From Flavobacterium saccharophilum (GTDB lineage: Bacteria; Bacteroidota; Bacteroidia; Flavobacteriales; Flavobacteriaceae): a DNA stretch of 64,000 nucleotides. Shown piece by piece: positions 56,845 through 64,000 of the stretch (positions within the stretch are counted from its first letter, which is position 1; every line of letters begins with the position of its first letter). The stretch lies in contig NZ_FRBY01000001.1 in assembly GCF_900142735.1 (NCBI RefSeq), positions 310,001 through 374,000 of the forward strand, in the 5' to 3' direction. The position numbers and the translations under genes were made by a program. The notes below the pieces were generated by a model. The model was not told the DNA's origin. It made no database searches and saw nothing but the letters and a program-made list of their open reading frames with translations.

Positions 56845-57411
56845 TTACTCTACATTAAACAATCTTAAAATATAAGAGAGCTCATAAACGATAAAAAGTA
56901 TTGCTAAAACGGTATGAAAAGTTTTATTGTGAACTTTTATCGCCACTACACAAAGCACAACGTGTGTTGCAATCCTGACATAATATTCGGTTTGATTGTA
57001 TAAAAAGTAGTTTCCGCCTTTTATAGCCGTATCAATCATATCGGCAATAAAACTGATGGCCAGAATGGCAAAAAACCAGTTTTTACGAGAATAAAAGTAA
57101 TCTTCATAACCCGTATAATCCACAAGATCGTCGGGATACAAAATCGCGCAGAGCAGATAATAAATCAGAATGTAGCAGATAATGAAGAAGTAATCTATAA
57201 AATACCATTCGGTTATCAGCTTCAGATTAAACTCCCACCACCAAAAATGAATAATCAGCAAAAAAACATAAAACACCCAAAGCGAGTGCACAAAATAGAT
57301 TTTCTTCCGTCCTGGATGCTGAATAAAAATAACCGATCCTTTGATAAGATGCGTTAAACTCAACCCAAGAATAATCCCGATAATTGATTTGATGTGCGTT
57401 AGTTCTTCCAT
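56845..57411 (-). CDS. Multi-pass membrane protein of unknown function
   Basis: 188 residues with about six hydrophobic segments: IKSIIGIILGLSLTHLIKG near 7-26, then near 40-58, 68-90, 112-128, 146-160 and 165-182. Tryptophan-rich IHFWWWEF lies in the second. No family is recognised with confidence. It lies between the PKD lipoprotein and a DMP19-like gene, separated from the latter by a palindromic element. Confidence 0.7.
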   Translation of the reverse strand: MEELTHIKSIIGIILGLSLTHLIKGSVIFIQHPGRKKIYFVHSLWVFYVFLLIIHFWWWEFNLKLITEWYFIDYFFIICYILIYYLLCAILYPDDLVDYTGYEDYFYSRKNWFFAILAISFIADMIDTAIKGGNYFLYNQTEYYVRIATHVVLCVVAIKVHNKTFHTVLAILFIVYELSYILRLFNVE

Positions 57412-57445
57412 AAAATGCTATTTCATAAAGAACTAAAATTAAGCA

Positions 57446-57560
57446 TTTTACCACAGAGATACACAAAGAATTTATTTAATCTCGCAAAGACGCAGAGGCG
57501 CAAAGTTTAATTTTCTTTGTGTAACTCTGTGAAATTTCTTTGTGTATCTCTGTGGTAAAA
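57446..57560. repeat. Palindromic element with a perfect 25-bp terminal inverted repeat
   Basis: TTTTACCACAGAGATACACA... (57446-57470) and its exact reverse complement (57536-57560) flank an inner imperfect palindrome of CGCAAAG/CTTTGTG words. It belongs to the CACAGAGATACRCAAAG family with 53922-54013. Confidence 0.85.
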
Positions 57561-57581
57561 CCTTTTGCGGTTTAAAAAACC

Positions 57582-58124
57582 TTAAGCTCTCTTAATCTCA
57601 TGCCCAACATATTCCTCTAAAGTAGCAAACATATCGTCTACCGAAAGCACTTCGAAATCAGGGTGATTTTTCAGAAAATTAGCATTTAGTGTAACCAGAT
57701 TTTCTTCGAGTTCATAAAAAGTATCATTGTTCAAAGAATCGCGAACCGGATTCACACCTTCAAATTTCCCGCTTACAAATTTATTCAGCTTAACGCTGCT
57801 CATCAATTTGACTTTCTTACTTTGCTGTTGAAACAATTCCAGGTGTTTTTCGGCACCAATCAAAGTCAGGCCTTCCTCGATTAATTCGTTCAGTTCCTTA
57901 TTCCAGCCTGATTTATAAACAAACTGCGCAAAATTTCCTTCGGCATATTGCGACCAGTAATAATCCAGGTAATAACTCATCAAAGCATCTTCGTGAATAA
58001 ATTCGTCATCGACACCTTCCTCACGCATTAAATTGATTACCGAAATATTAGAATGAATCACATCATGAAGATTTTCACTATTCATTGCCGTTTCAGAAAC
58101 TATTATTCTACCGAATTCCTCCAT
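57582..58124 (-). CDS. DMP19-like (DUF4375-type) acidic protein
   Basis: 180 residues, notably acidic. LMSYYLDYYWSQYAEGNFAQFVYKSGWNKELNELIEEGLTLIGAEKHLELF (about 49-99) resembles the DMP19/DUF4375 family. The best-known member is a DNA-mimic protein that binds a transcription factor in Neisseria. Whether this homologue mimics DNA is unknown. The start at 58124 lacks a long leader. Confidence 0.6.
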   Translation of the reverse strand: MEEFGRIIVSETAMNSENLHDVIHSNISVINLMREEGVDDEFIHEDALMSYYLDYYWSQYAEGNFAQFVYKSGWNKELNELIEEGLTLIGAEKHLELFQQQSKKVKLMSSVKLNKFVSGKFEGVNPVRDSLNNDTFYELEENLVTLNANFLKNHPDFEVLSVDDMFATLEEYVGHEIKRA

Positions 58125-58193
58125 TTGATTTTGTTTTGAGATTGATTTGCAAATTTCAGTTAAATAAAAACAGAAAAGAAATACAATCTGAAT

Positions 58194-58364
58194 TTATATG
58201 CCCTCAGCTCCGTCCGTATTATTTTTTTCGTTCATTTTTGCCACTAAAGCTTTCAAACGCAAGGCGCGTTCTCTCTTTTCTTCCTGAAGTTTGGCTTTCT
58301 TCCGATTGAGCAATTTGGTATGTAAAGCTTTGTTTTTCGTATTCTTTTCAGGTCCTTTTGCCAT
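58194..58364 (-). CDS. Small Lys/Arg-rich helical protein
   Basis: 56 residues, reading MAKGPEKNTKNKALHTKLLNR, then a charged stretch (KKAKLQEEKRERALRLKALVAKMNEK) and an acidic end DGAEGI. It is predicted as one long, highly charged helix, possibly a nucleic-acid or ribosome-binding protein. No family is recognised. It has an ordinary ATG and ends 70 bases upstream of the DMP19-like gene on the same strand. Confidence 0.65.
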   Translation of the reverse strand: MAKGPEKNTKNKALHTKLLNRKKAKLQEEKRERALRLKALVAKMNEKNNTDGAEGI

Positions 58365-58432
58365 GATTTCTATGGTTTAGTACTTTGTTCTGCAAATTTC
58401 GGTGAAATAATGATACGATTGGGAATAATTTT

Positions 58433-58551
58433 TTGGGCGTTCCCTCCGGTCGGGCTTTCGGCTATATTCCCGATTAACAAAAACTACGGCTAAAAAGCCT
58501 TGTTTTTCTAAATCGGGAGATACCGCCTCTATCCCTAACGCTCACGGTTTC
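58433..58551. repeat. GGGCGTT...AACGC structured intergenic element
   Basis: It opens TTTGGGCGTTCCCTCCGG-TCGGGCTTTCGGCTAT and closes GATACCGCCTCTATCCCTAACGC. An inner stem CCCGATT / AATCGGG surrounds a variable loop with its own GGCTAAAAAGCC hairpin. I recognise this as a widespread Bacteroidota intergenic element of unknown role. Confidence 0.7.
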
Positions 58552-58688
58552 ATTAGAAGATTTAGTTTTGTGAGATTATTTTGTACTATTAAATTCAGTA
58601 TTTTAGCTAGACAAAAAATAATTACTTACAACAAAAACAACTATCAATTAAAACGCCGTTAGTAAAAAAGTTAAAAAACTAAAAAATT

Positions 58689-59207
58689 ATGTATTCAGCA
58701 GAAGAAGATTTAATAATACAATCATATTTTACAATTGCATTCCTTGCAGAACTTAATAATAACAATTTTTTAAGGAGTAATGCATATAAAGAAATGAATT
58801 TTCAAGATTCATATATTAAAGCGAATCTTCCCTCAATTGGAATAGGTAACCATGGAACAATAATTCAAACCTTATATTCGATACTTGTATTACCTAAAGA
58901 ATTGATTTCTAATAAATTTCCAAAAGAATTTAGCGATTTGAATGTTTTTTTAAAATTAAATACCGTATCAGCTCAAACGACTTATAATGCAGATTCTATA
59001 AATATCGATTATTTACGACATATACGAAATTCTGTGGCTCATGGGAAAGTTAGTTTTGAAAATGATTTGGTGGTTTTTAATGATATAAATAGCAGAACGA
59101 ACGAAATCTGTGAAATTAAAATTACTCTTCAAAATTTCGGCTTATTTATAGGAGAGTTGCAAAAAATATTCCTAGCTTTTATTGAGTATCTTAAGAATAA
59201 AAAATAG
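58689..59207 (+). CDS. HEPN-family protein (pEK499_p136-like)
   Basis: 172 residues, all-helical. The HEPN ribonuclease motif RX4-6H appears as R113-NSVA-H118 in YLRHIRNSVAHGKVSF. HEPN proteins of this type are often RNases in toxin-antitoxin or defence systems, but several are inactive. The frame is very AT-rich compared with flanking housekeeping genes, suggesting acquisition. The next gene starts 38 bases later on the same strand, so the two are probably one unit. A structured intergenic element lies ~140 bases upstream. Confidence 0.7.
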   Translation: MYSAEEDLIIQSYFTIAFLAELNNNNFLRSNAYKEMNFQDSYIKANLPSIGIGNHGTIIQTLYSILVLPKELISNKFPKEFSDLNVFLKLNTVSAQTTYNADSINIDYLRHIRNSVAHGKVSFENDLVVFNDINSRTNEICEIKITLQNFGLFIGELQKIFLAFIEYLKNKK

Positions 59208-59244
59208 CGTTCATAAAGAATTTAAAATAAAGATCATATAAAAA

Positions 59245-60201
59245 ATGAAAAATGAAGACAATTTATTCTTACGTTTATTGGACGATACACTTAATAAAAA
59301 TGTAAAAGAAAATATTAAAAATAACTACCTAAAAGATCTGAAGAATATTACGAAATGGAGTTGTTTCAGTGACTATTGTTTTGATGATAAAAACAAACCA
59401 AATGATGTGGTTACTTTTTCTTTAGTTCCATACATTACAGATTATTCTATTATTGAAAATCATATTAAAGAGATTGCAAAAACAGATATAAAAAACACAA
59501 AATCGATTCAAGATAAATTCATAACTTTTCTAAAAGAATATCCGTTAATAAACTTTAGCTTCATTTTAAATGACAGAAAAGAGATATTTGGACATACGCA
59601 TGATATAAGAAAGGAGAATGTCTTACAACAACTTAATTTAACAAAAGACTTATACTCTAATTGGATTAAAAATCAACCTGAAAAGGAATTATATTATAGG
59701 AAGATAATAAAAACAATTGATTCTTGTATTTCGGAAGTTAAAAGAGGAAAAAAAATAAACATATATATTGATGTTTTTTTAGTAGCATTTTTAGGCGCTT
59801 ATGTTTCCTATATAATATTAAATGAACTTAAAAATATAGAAATATTTGGCTGGTTCTCGGATAGAGATAAAATTTTTGACGTTCAAAATGGATTCATAGT
59901 AAATATTTTTAACAACAATTTACATTGCCTTTTGTATGACAAACAGATTCCATATCAATTTGTTTCATCATTATCCAATTCAAATTTTGATGTTTTTTAT
60001 GACCAATTCATTAAAATCCCTGATTATATAGCAGGAACCTTAGCCGATTATAATATGATTGACAATTTAGTTAGCAAAGATAAATTTGATATAATGTTAA
60101 CAAAATACATGGGTAATAACACTCATAATAATTTCGTTTTTAAAATTTTTAAAGAGGACAACCAATTTAATTGTGCTAAAATATCTATATTAAAAAAGTA
60201 A
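59245..60201 (+). CDS. Unknown AT-rich protein paired with the HEPN gene
   Basis: 318 residues; no family is recognised with confidence. The N-terminal half has VVTFSLVPYITDYS and NFSFILNDRKEIFGHTHDIRKEN. A hydrophobic stretch (about 172-196, INIYIDVFLVAFLGAYVSYIIL) is followed by GWFSDRDKIFD and FYDQFIKIPDYIAGTLADYN. The spaced Asp residues (IYID, SDRD, PDYIAGTLAD) vaguely recall DUF3800/RNase-H-like proteins, which end in an AD-containing helix, but this is a guess. It has extreme A/T codon use like its HEPN neighbour, so co-acquisition is likely. Confidence 0.6.
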   Translation: MKNEDNLFLRLLDDTLNKNVKENIKNNYLKDLKNITKWSCFSDYCFDDKNKPNDVVTFSLVPYITDYSIIENHIKEIAKTDIKNTKSIQDKFITFLKEYPLINFSFILNDRKEIFGHTHDIRKENVLQQLNLTKDLYSNWIKNQPEKELYYRKIIKTIDSCISEVKRGKKINIYIDVFLVAFLGAYVSYIILNELKNIEIFGWFSDRDKIFDVQNGFIVNIFNNNLHCLLYDKQIPYQFVSSLSNSNFDVFYDQFIKIPDYIAGTLADYNMIDNLVSKDKFDIMLTKYMGNNTHNNFVFKIFKEDNQFNCAKISILKK

Positions 60202-60251
60202 TCATCTCGCAGTAAAAAACTAACTTAACATATTTGCAATCCATTCCTGCA

Positions 60252-60680
60252 ATGAGAAAATACTCAAACAAAACATCTCTATTCTCTATTCTATTTTTAA
60301 TCAGTTTCCATTCTTATTCACAAGAAAACAAAGCAATACAAAAACTAGATACAGAACTTCAAAAATGTTTAGATGATACACAGAACAATATGTTGAACTG
60401 TACCCAAGTATATTACACCAAAATAGACGAACAACTTAATATAACTTACAAAAAAATTAGAACTAACTTAAGCAAACCAGAACAGGAAAAATTAAAAACC
60501 CAGCAATTGGCGTGGCTTAAAAAAAGAGATCAGTATTTTAAAAAAGTCAAAGCCGAAACCACAAAGGAACTTGATGGAGAAAATGAATCACAAGATTACA
60601 GGATGATCTGTTCTCATAAAAATGCTCTATTTGTGAGAGATAGGATTATTGAATTAGAAAAAACATATTCAAAAAACTAA
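60252..60680 (+). CDS. LprI-like (DUF1311) exported protein
   Basis: 142 residues from ATG 60252, which gives a signal peptide (MRKYSNKTSLFSILFLISFHSYSQ); an ATG at 60234 adds six. The helical Cys-containing domain is typical of the LprI/DUF1311 family: KCLDDTQNNMLNCTQVYYTKIDEQLNITYKKI, EQEKLKTQQLAWLKKRDQYF and a C-terminal Cys-containing ICSHKNALFVRDRIIELE. Family members inhibit lysozyme in mycobacteria; here the role is open. Confidence 0.8.
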   Translation: MRKYSNKTSLFSILFLISFHSYSQENKAIQKLDTELQKCLDDTQNNMLNCTQVYYTKIDEQLNITYKKIRTNLSKPEQEKLKTQQLAWLKKRDQYFKKVKAETTKELDGENESQDYRMICSHKNALFVRDRIIELEKTYSKN

Positions 60681-60696
60681 AATCAACTTAACCCAA

Positions 60697-60975
60697 ATGA
60701 ACCTCCCAAAAAACCTAACCCTATTCTACGTCTCAGGAATTCTTTCCATTATAGCAGGAATAATTTATGCGATAATGCTAATAAACGGCAACTCTGCAGA
60801 AGACGGCTTAATGGGAATTTACATTTTGTTTTGCCTGATTCCGGTTTTGTTAGTTATATTGATTGATCGCTTTTTAGTCCGAAAGTTTGGCAATCAAAAA
60901 GTAAATAAAGTGCAATTCTCGTTTATTGGATTTATAATACTTTTGTGGATTATAAGAGCGATTGTGAATTTGTAA
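60697..60975 (+). CDS. Small three-helix membrane protein
   Basis: 92 residues with three hydrophobic helices (about 8-27, 38-58, 73-90) separated by NGNSAEDGLMG and a basic VRKFGNQKVNKVQ loop. No family is recognised. It follows the LprI-like gene by 16 bases and is likely co-transcribed. Confidence 0.7.
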   Translation: MNLPKNLTLFYVSGILSIIAGIIYAIMLINGNSAEDGLMGIYILFCLIPVLLVILIDRFLVRKFGNQKVNKVQFSFIGFIILLWIIRAIVNL

Positions 60976-60995
60976 CTGAACTAACTTATCCCAAA

Positions 60996-61553
60996 ATGAC
61001 CCCAACCTTCTTCGCAACCCAGGAAAAATTCAGAGCATGGTTAGAAAAGCACTACGCAACTGAAACCGAACTTATCGTTGGTTTCTATAGAGTAAGCACC
61101 AAAAAACCATGTATGACCTGGTCAGAATCTGTAGATCAGGCGCTTTGTTTTGGCTGGATCGACGGCGTTCGTAAGTCAATTGACGAAGAAAGTTATACCA
61201 TTCGTTTTACACCGAGAAAGAAAAGCAGTATTTGGAGTGTAATCAATATTAAAAAAGTCGAAGTTCTCAAAAAAGCCGGCTTGATGAAAGAAGCCGGAAT
61301 AAAAGCTTTCGAATTAAAATCTGACGAAAGATCTAAAATTTACTCTCATGAAAATGAAGCATATGTTCTAGACCCTGAGTTCGAAAAACAATTTAAAGCC
61401 AATAAAACAGCGTGGGAATATTTCAACAATCAGGCGCCATCGTACAAAAAAGTAATAATTCATGTAATTATGAGCGCCAAACAAGAAAAAACCAGACTTT
61501 CCAGATTGGAGAAGGCAATAAAATTTAGCGAAGAGCAGAAACGAATGTTATAA
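60996..61553 (+). CDS. YdeI/OmpD-associated family protein
   Basis: 185 residues from ATG 60996 (MTPTFFATQEKFRAWLEKHY), the conserved family start. An upstream in-frame ATG at 60945 overlaps the preceding gene and is not favoured. Family marks are ELIVGFYRVSTKKPCMTWSESVDQALCFGWIDGVRKSID and YTIRFTPRKKSSIWSVINIKKVE. In E. coli relatives are linked with polymyxin and peptide resistance; the mechanism is unknown. It begins 20 bases after the small membrane protein. Confidence 0.85.
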   Translation: MTPTFFATQEKFRAWLEKHYATETELIVGFYRVSTKKPCMTWSESVDQALCFGWIDGVRKSIDEESYTIRFTPRKKSSIWSVINIKKVEVLKKAGLMKEAGIKAFELKSDERSKIYSHENEAYVLDPEFEKQFKANKTAWEYFNNQAPSYKKVIIHVIMSAKQEKTRLSRLEKAIKFSEEQKRML

Positions 61554-61573
61554 AAATAACAAATGTTTATCAA

Positions 61574-61601
61574 TTTGATTGCACGACAAATAGTAACTTT
61601 A
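61574..61601 (+). promoter_or_regulatory. Candidate promoter of the PhzF-family gene
   Basis: TTTG (61574-61577), 16 bases, then TAACTTTA (61594-61601), one base off TAnnTTTG; 41 bases before the ATG. Confidence 0.35.
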
Positions 61602-61642
61602 TCCTCTATCTATAATTTCATCATCAAAAAAAAAGATAAACA

Positions 61643-62545
61643 ATGGAAAACAGAACCACCTTACAATACTACGTTTTAGATGTATTCTCGAATAAAAGTT
61701 ATAAAGGAAACCCATTGTCGGTTGTTTTTACAAATGGTGATTTAGCATTAGAAACCTATCAGAATATTTCAAAAGAATTTGGCTATTCTGAAACTTCATT
61801 TGTTTATTATTCTACAAAGCAAAAAGCACTCAATGTTCGTTCCTTTACCCCAACTGGAATCGAAATTGATGGTGCCGGACATAATTTATTGGGTGCGGTT
61901 TGTGGCGCTTTGCTAAAAAGAATGCCCATTTTTGAAGAACAAAATGAAAGCGAGCGTTTTGTAATGATGAAAAATTCACCTATTCCATTAACGGTAAGTT
62001 TTGATTCGATTACGAATTATCCTGTGGTACAAATGCATCAAAAATCGGCGGTCATTAAACAAGAAATCCCAACTTATAGAATTGCAGTGGCGCTTGGTTT
62101 AAAAATCGAGGATTTAGACGTAAACGCCTTTGTTCCCACTATCGTTAAAACAGAAGTTGCCCATACGATGGTGCCAATAAAAAACAGTCAGGTTCTCAAT
62201 AGTATTGTACCAGACAATCAACTCTTAATTGAGATCTCAAAAGAATATCAATTTGAAGGATTCTATTGTTTCACCCCTGCTGATGAAAATCAGGAACATA
62301 TAGTTGAAACAAGGTTTTTCAACCCTATAATTGGAATATTTGAAGATCCGGCTACCGGAACGGCTGCGGGTCCTTTAATTGGTTTTTTAACACAAAAGAA
62401 ATTCACCAAATCAGAGAAAGAATATAAAATTCTTCAAGGTGTAAAACTAAAACAGGCCTCCATGATTGAAGTTATGAATCGCGAAGAAGACATTTTGGTT
62501 GGTGGTTCTTCGATTATTACTATGAAAGGCGAACTTTATTTATAA
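61643..62545 (+). CDS. PhzF-family isomerase
   Basis: 300 residues, diaminopimelate-epimerase-like two-domain fold. LDVFSNKSYKGNPLSVVF opens it, SETSFVYY contains the catalytic Glu region, and RSFTPTGIEIDGAGHNLLG and DPATGTAAGPL are typical glycine-rich loops. PhzF acts in phenazine synthesis in pseudomonads, but no other phenazine genes are here, so an unrelated isomerase or epimerase reaction is likely. The SUKH gene follows by 6 bases, possibly one unit. Confidence 0.88.
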   Translation: MENRTTLQYYVLDVFSNKSYKGNPLSVVFTNGDLALETYQNISKEFGYSETSFVYYSTKQKALNVRSFTPTGIEIDGAGHNLLGAVCGALLKRMPIFEEQNESERFVMMKNSPIPLTVSFDSITNYPVVQMHQKSAVIKQEIPTYRIAVALGLKIEDLDVNAFVPTIVKTEVAHTMVPIKNSQVLNSIVPDNQLLIEISKEYQFEGFYCFTPADENQEHIVETRFFNPIIGIFEDPATGTAAGPLIGFLTQKKFTKSEKEYKILQGVKLKQASMIEVMNREEDILVGGSSIITMKGELYL

Positions 62546-62551
62546 AAGATA

Positions 62552-63043
62552 ATGAAAAACTTACTGATTTCAATTTCAGAAAAAGCAATTCAATATGAAG
62601 ATTTCAATTTTACATCTGAGCACATTGAAAATAATTGGCTAGGAACTATCCCTGCTTCAGAAAAACAAATAAGTCACGTTGAAAACAAACTTGGCATAAA
62701 ATTACCTAACGATTACATTGAGTTTTTAAAAATAACTAATGGCTTTTCAGCTCCAAATGACATTGAACCAACTTTTGAAGCAATTGAAAATATTGACTTT
62801 TTAAAGAATATTGAACCTTTTGCAATCGAAGCTTATGCTTATTTACCGGAATTAGAGAATTCCATTCTTATTGGAGGTATAGAAGAAGAACAGTATTTTT
62901 TATTACTACCTCCAAAATCAAAAAATGAACAGTGGAGATATTGGAAGTTTGCCAATTGGTATCCTGGTGAACATCCATATCAAAATTTAAAAGAATATTT
63001 CGAAGATGTGCTGCAATTTATAATTGAAAATCACGAATCATAA
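62552..63043 (+). CDS. SMI1/KNR4 (SUKH) family protein
   Basis: 163 residues. The SUKH core is clear: PASEKQISHVENKLGIKLPNDYIEFLKITNGFSAPN (about 34-69) and a C-terminal WRYWKFANWYPGEHPYQNLKEYFEDVL. Many SUKH proteins are immunity proteins for secreted polymorphic toxins; no toxin gene is seen in this window, so an orphan immunity gene is one reading. It starts 6 bases after the PhzF-family gene. Confidence 0.85.
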   Translation: MKNLLISISEKAIQYEDFNFTSEHIENNWLGTIPASEKQISHVENKLGIKLPNDYIEFLKITNGFSAPNDIEPTFEAIENIDFLKNIEPFAIEAYAYLPELENSILIGGIEEEQYFLLLPPKSKNEQWRYWKFANWYPGEHPYQNLKEYFEDVLQFIIENHES

Positions 63044-63077
63044 AAAAAAGCTGCATTATACAATGCAGCTTTTTTTA
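63042..63077. terminator. Bidirectional terminator
   Basis: The stem AAAAAGCTGCATT / AATGCAGCTTTTT with A and T runs lies between the convergent SUKH and CDGSH genes. Confidence 0.88.
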
Positions 63078-63092
63078 TATCTCAACCAGAAA

Positions 63093-63320
63093 TTAATTCG
63101 TTTTCATTGGTGGTAAATCAAACGCAACTGAGTCGTGTTCGAAATTGTTTCTATGTCCACCATCGCAAAATGGTTTGTTTGCAGATAATCCGCAACGGCA
63201 AAGCCCTAATGCAGATCTTCCCTGAAGTCCGTAAACTGTTCCTTCTGAATCCATGATTTCAAAATCACCTTCGATTTTGATTGATCCGTTTTTATTGATG
63301 ATAAGTTTTGTCTTGCTCAT
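63093..63320 (-). CDS. CDGSH iron-sulfur domain protein
   Basis: 75 residues. The [2Fe-2S]-binding signature C-R-C...C-D-G-x-H is present as LCRCGLSANKPFCDGGH (three Cys and one His). It is a single-domain soluble form. CDGSH proteins are redox or cluster-transfer proteins; the partner is unknown. Confidence 0.93.
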   Translation of the reverse strand: MSKTKLIINKNGSIKIEGDFEIMDSEGTVYGLQGRSALGLCRCGLSANKPFCDGGHRNNFEHDSVAFDLPPMKTN

Positions 63321-63535
63321 AAGATTGTCTTTGTTTTTTTCTTGGGCAAAGGTTGCAAAATATATCTTTATTTATAAGCGTCAAACGTAGTTTAAACTGG
63401 TTCTATTTAAAACTAATTTTCTCCATTTTTTAACAAATTAAGATTTCCAATCATGTCATTATTTAAGAAATACAAAGTGTAAGAATGATATCTGATTTTG
63501 AATTAATAGGACAATATCATTCAGACATTATTTTG

Positions 63536-63543
63536 TAGATTTG
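63536..63543 (+). promoter_or_regulatory. Candidate -7 box of the DUF1080 gene
   Basis: TAGATTTG matches TAnnTTTG and lies 32 bases before the ATG at 63576. No well-placed TTG was found. Confidence 0.35.
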
Positions 63544-63575
63544 AGAAATCATTTTATCCAAATTATCAACCACTT

Positions 63576-64000
63576 ATGAAAAAATACTCCATTCTAATAG
63601 CATTTGCCCTTCTATTTATCCTAACCTCTGCAACTAACAAAACAAATTCATTCGAAGAGGACTGGATTAATTTACTAGATAATAACCTTAGCAAATGGGA
63701 TATGTATCTAAGTTACAAACACCAGAATGGCTATTCCGGTAAAGTCCCAACGGATGCTAATGGAAAAGAAATAGAGCCTATTGGTTATAATAAAAATGTA
63801 AACAATATGTTCACGGTAATTCAGGAAAACAATGAACCTGTACTTAAAGTTTCCGGAGAATATTATGGCTGTGTCTTCACCAAAGAAAATTTCAAAAACT
63901 ATCGACTGAAGCTAAAAGTTAAATTTGGAACTAAAAAATGGGAACCCAGAACCGAAAAATTGATGGATGCGGGTGTACTTTATCATTCGCAGGGAAAAGC
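63576..64000 (+). CDS. DUF1080 (3-keto-disaccharide hydrolase-like) exported protein, 3' end beyond the window
   Basis: The first 141 residues are open to the window edge. A signal peptide (MKKYSILIAFALLFILTSA) is followed by FEEDWINLLDNNLSKWDMYLSYKHQNGYSG, the Bacteroidota DUF1080 opening, then LKVSGEYYGCVFTKENFKNYRLKLKVKFGTKKWEPR and DAGVLYHSQGK. The family is a concanavalin-like beta-sandwich tied to 3-keto-glycoside or glycan breakdown. The C-terminal half is not visible. Confidence 0.85.
   Translation, partial: MKKYSILIAFALLFILTSATNKTNSFEEDWINLLDNNLSKWDMYLSYKHQNGYSGKVPTDANGKEIEPIGYNKNVNNMFTVIQENNEPVLKVSGEYYGCVFTKENFKNYRLKLKVKFGTKKWEPRTEKLMDAGVLYHSQGK

Noticed and set aside
61643..62545. 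Phenazine biosynthesis locus
   Set aside because: Only the PhzF-family gene is present; PhzF-like isomerases are common without phenazine pathways.

Overview
The window looks like chromosome from a Flavobacterium-type member of the Bacteroidota. The evidence is low GC content, two giant adhesins with Por/T9SS-type C-terminal sorting signals, a TonB receptor paired with a lipoprotein, DUF4270 and short-glycogen-synthase genes, a split ATP synthase locus holding only atpD-atpC, and promoter-like boxes of the Bacteroidota form TTG-N19-24-TAnnTTTG. No rRNA, tRNA, CRISPR array, insertion sequence or phage gene was seen.

Layout. 1-12 kb is a surface-adhesin block: a delta-60-repeat protein cut by the left edge, then two divergent ~1500-residue T9SS adhesins on either side of recX. 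The two adhesins share a nearly identical 1.3-kb 3' module in inverted orientation. 12-20 kb, on the minus strand, carries the biotin genes bioF, bioD, bioA and an associated ketoacyl synthase. They are split by a ~2.7-kb block with a TraB/GumN protein, an ECF sigma factor, a membrane partner and a frameshifted GxxExxY nuclease-like gene. 20-31 kb holds atpD-atpC, a TonB receptor with a GDSL lipoprotein, and glycogen synthase-DUF4270-glmS. 31-42 kb, mostly plus strand, has panC-panD, an esterase-like protein overlapping radA, an AsmA/GT51 fusion, an aldo-keto reductase, an OmpA lipoprotein, an exonuclease III and a bifunctional OlsF-like acyltransferase. 42-54 kb is housekeeping: duplicated TM2 proteins, DUF805, a PGDH-like enzyme, nhaA, proC, mgtE-rsmA, a TPR protein, lgt and serS. 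54-64 kb is more accessory: lipoproteins, a patatin, a DMP19-like protein, a very AT-rich HEPN-plus-unknown pair, LprI-, YdeI-, PhzF- and SUKH-type genes, a CDGSH protein and a DUF1080 gene cut by the right edge.

The strongest unexplained signal is intergenic. Many gaps hold 60-230-bp imperfect palindromes whose arms are built from degenerate tandem words. There are several families: GCGGAT/ACAGATT, CACAGAGATACRCAAAG, GGGCGTT...AACGC, and various one-off word sets. One family brackets a GxxExxY (PD-(D/E)XK-like) gene whose signature motif is broken by a one-base deletion. By analogy with REP elements and their RAYT partners, I suggest, as inference only, that GxxExxY proteins could be the partners of these palindromes.

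Most gene functions are assigned from motifs read by eye. No database search was run.
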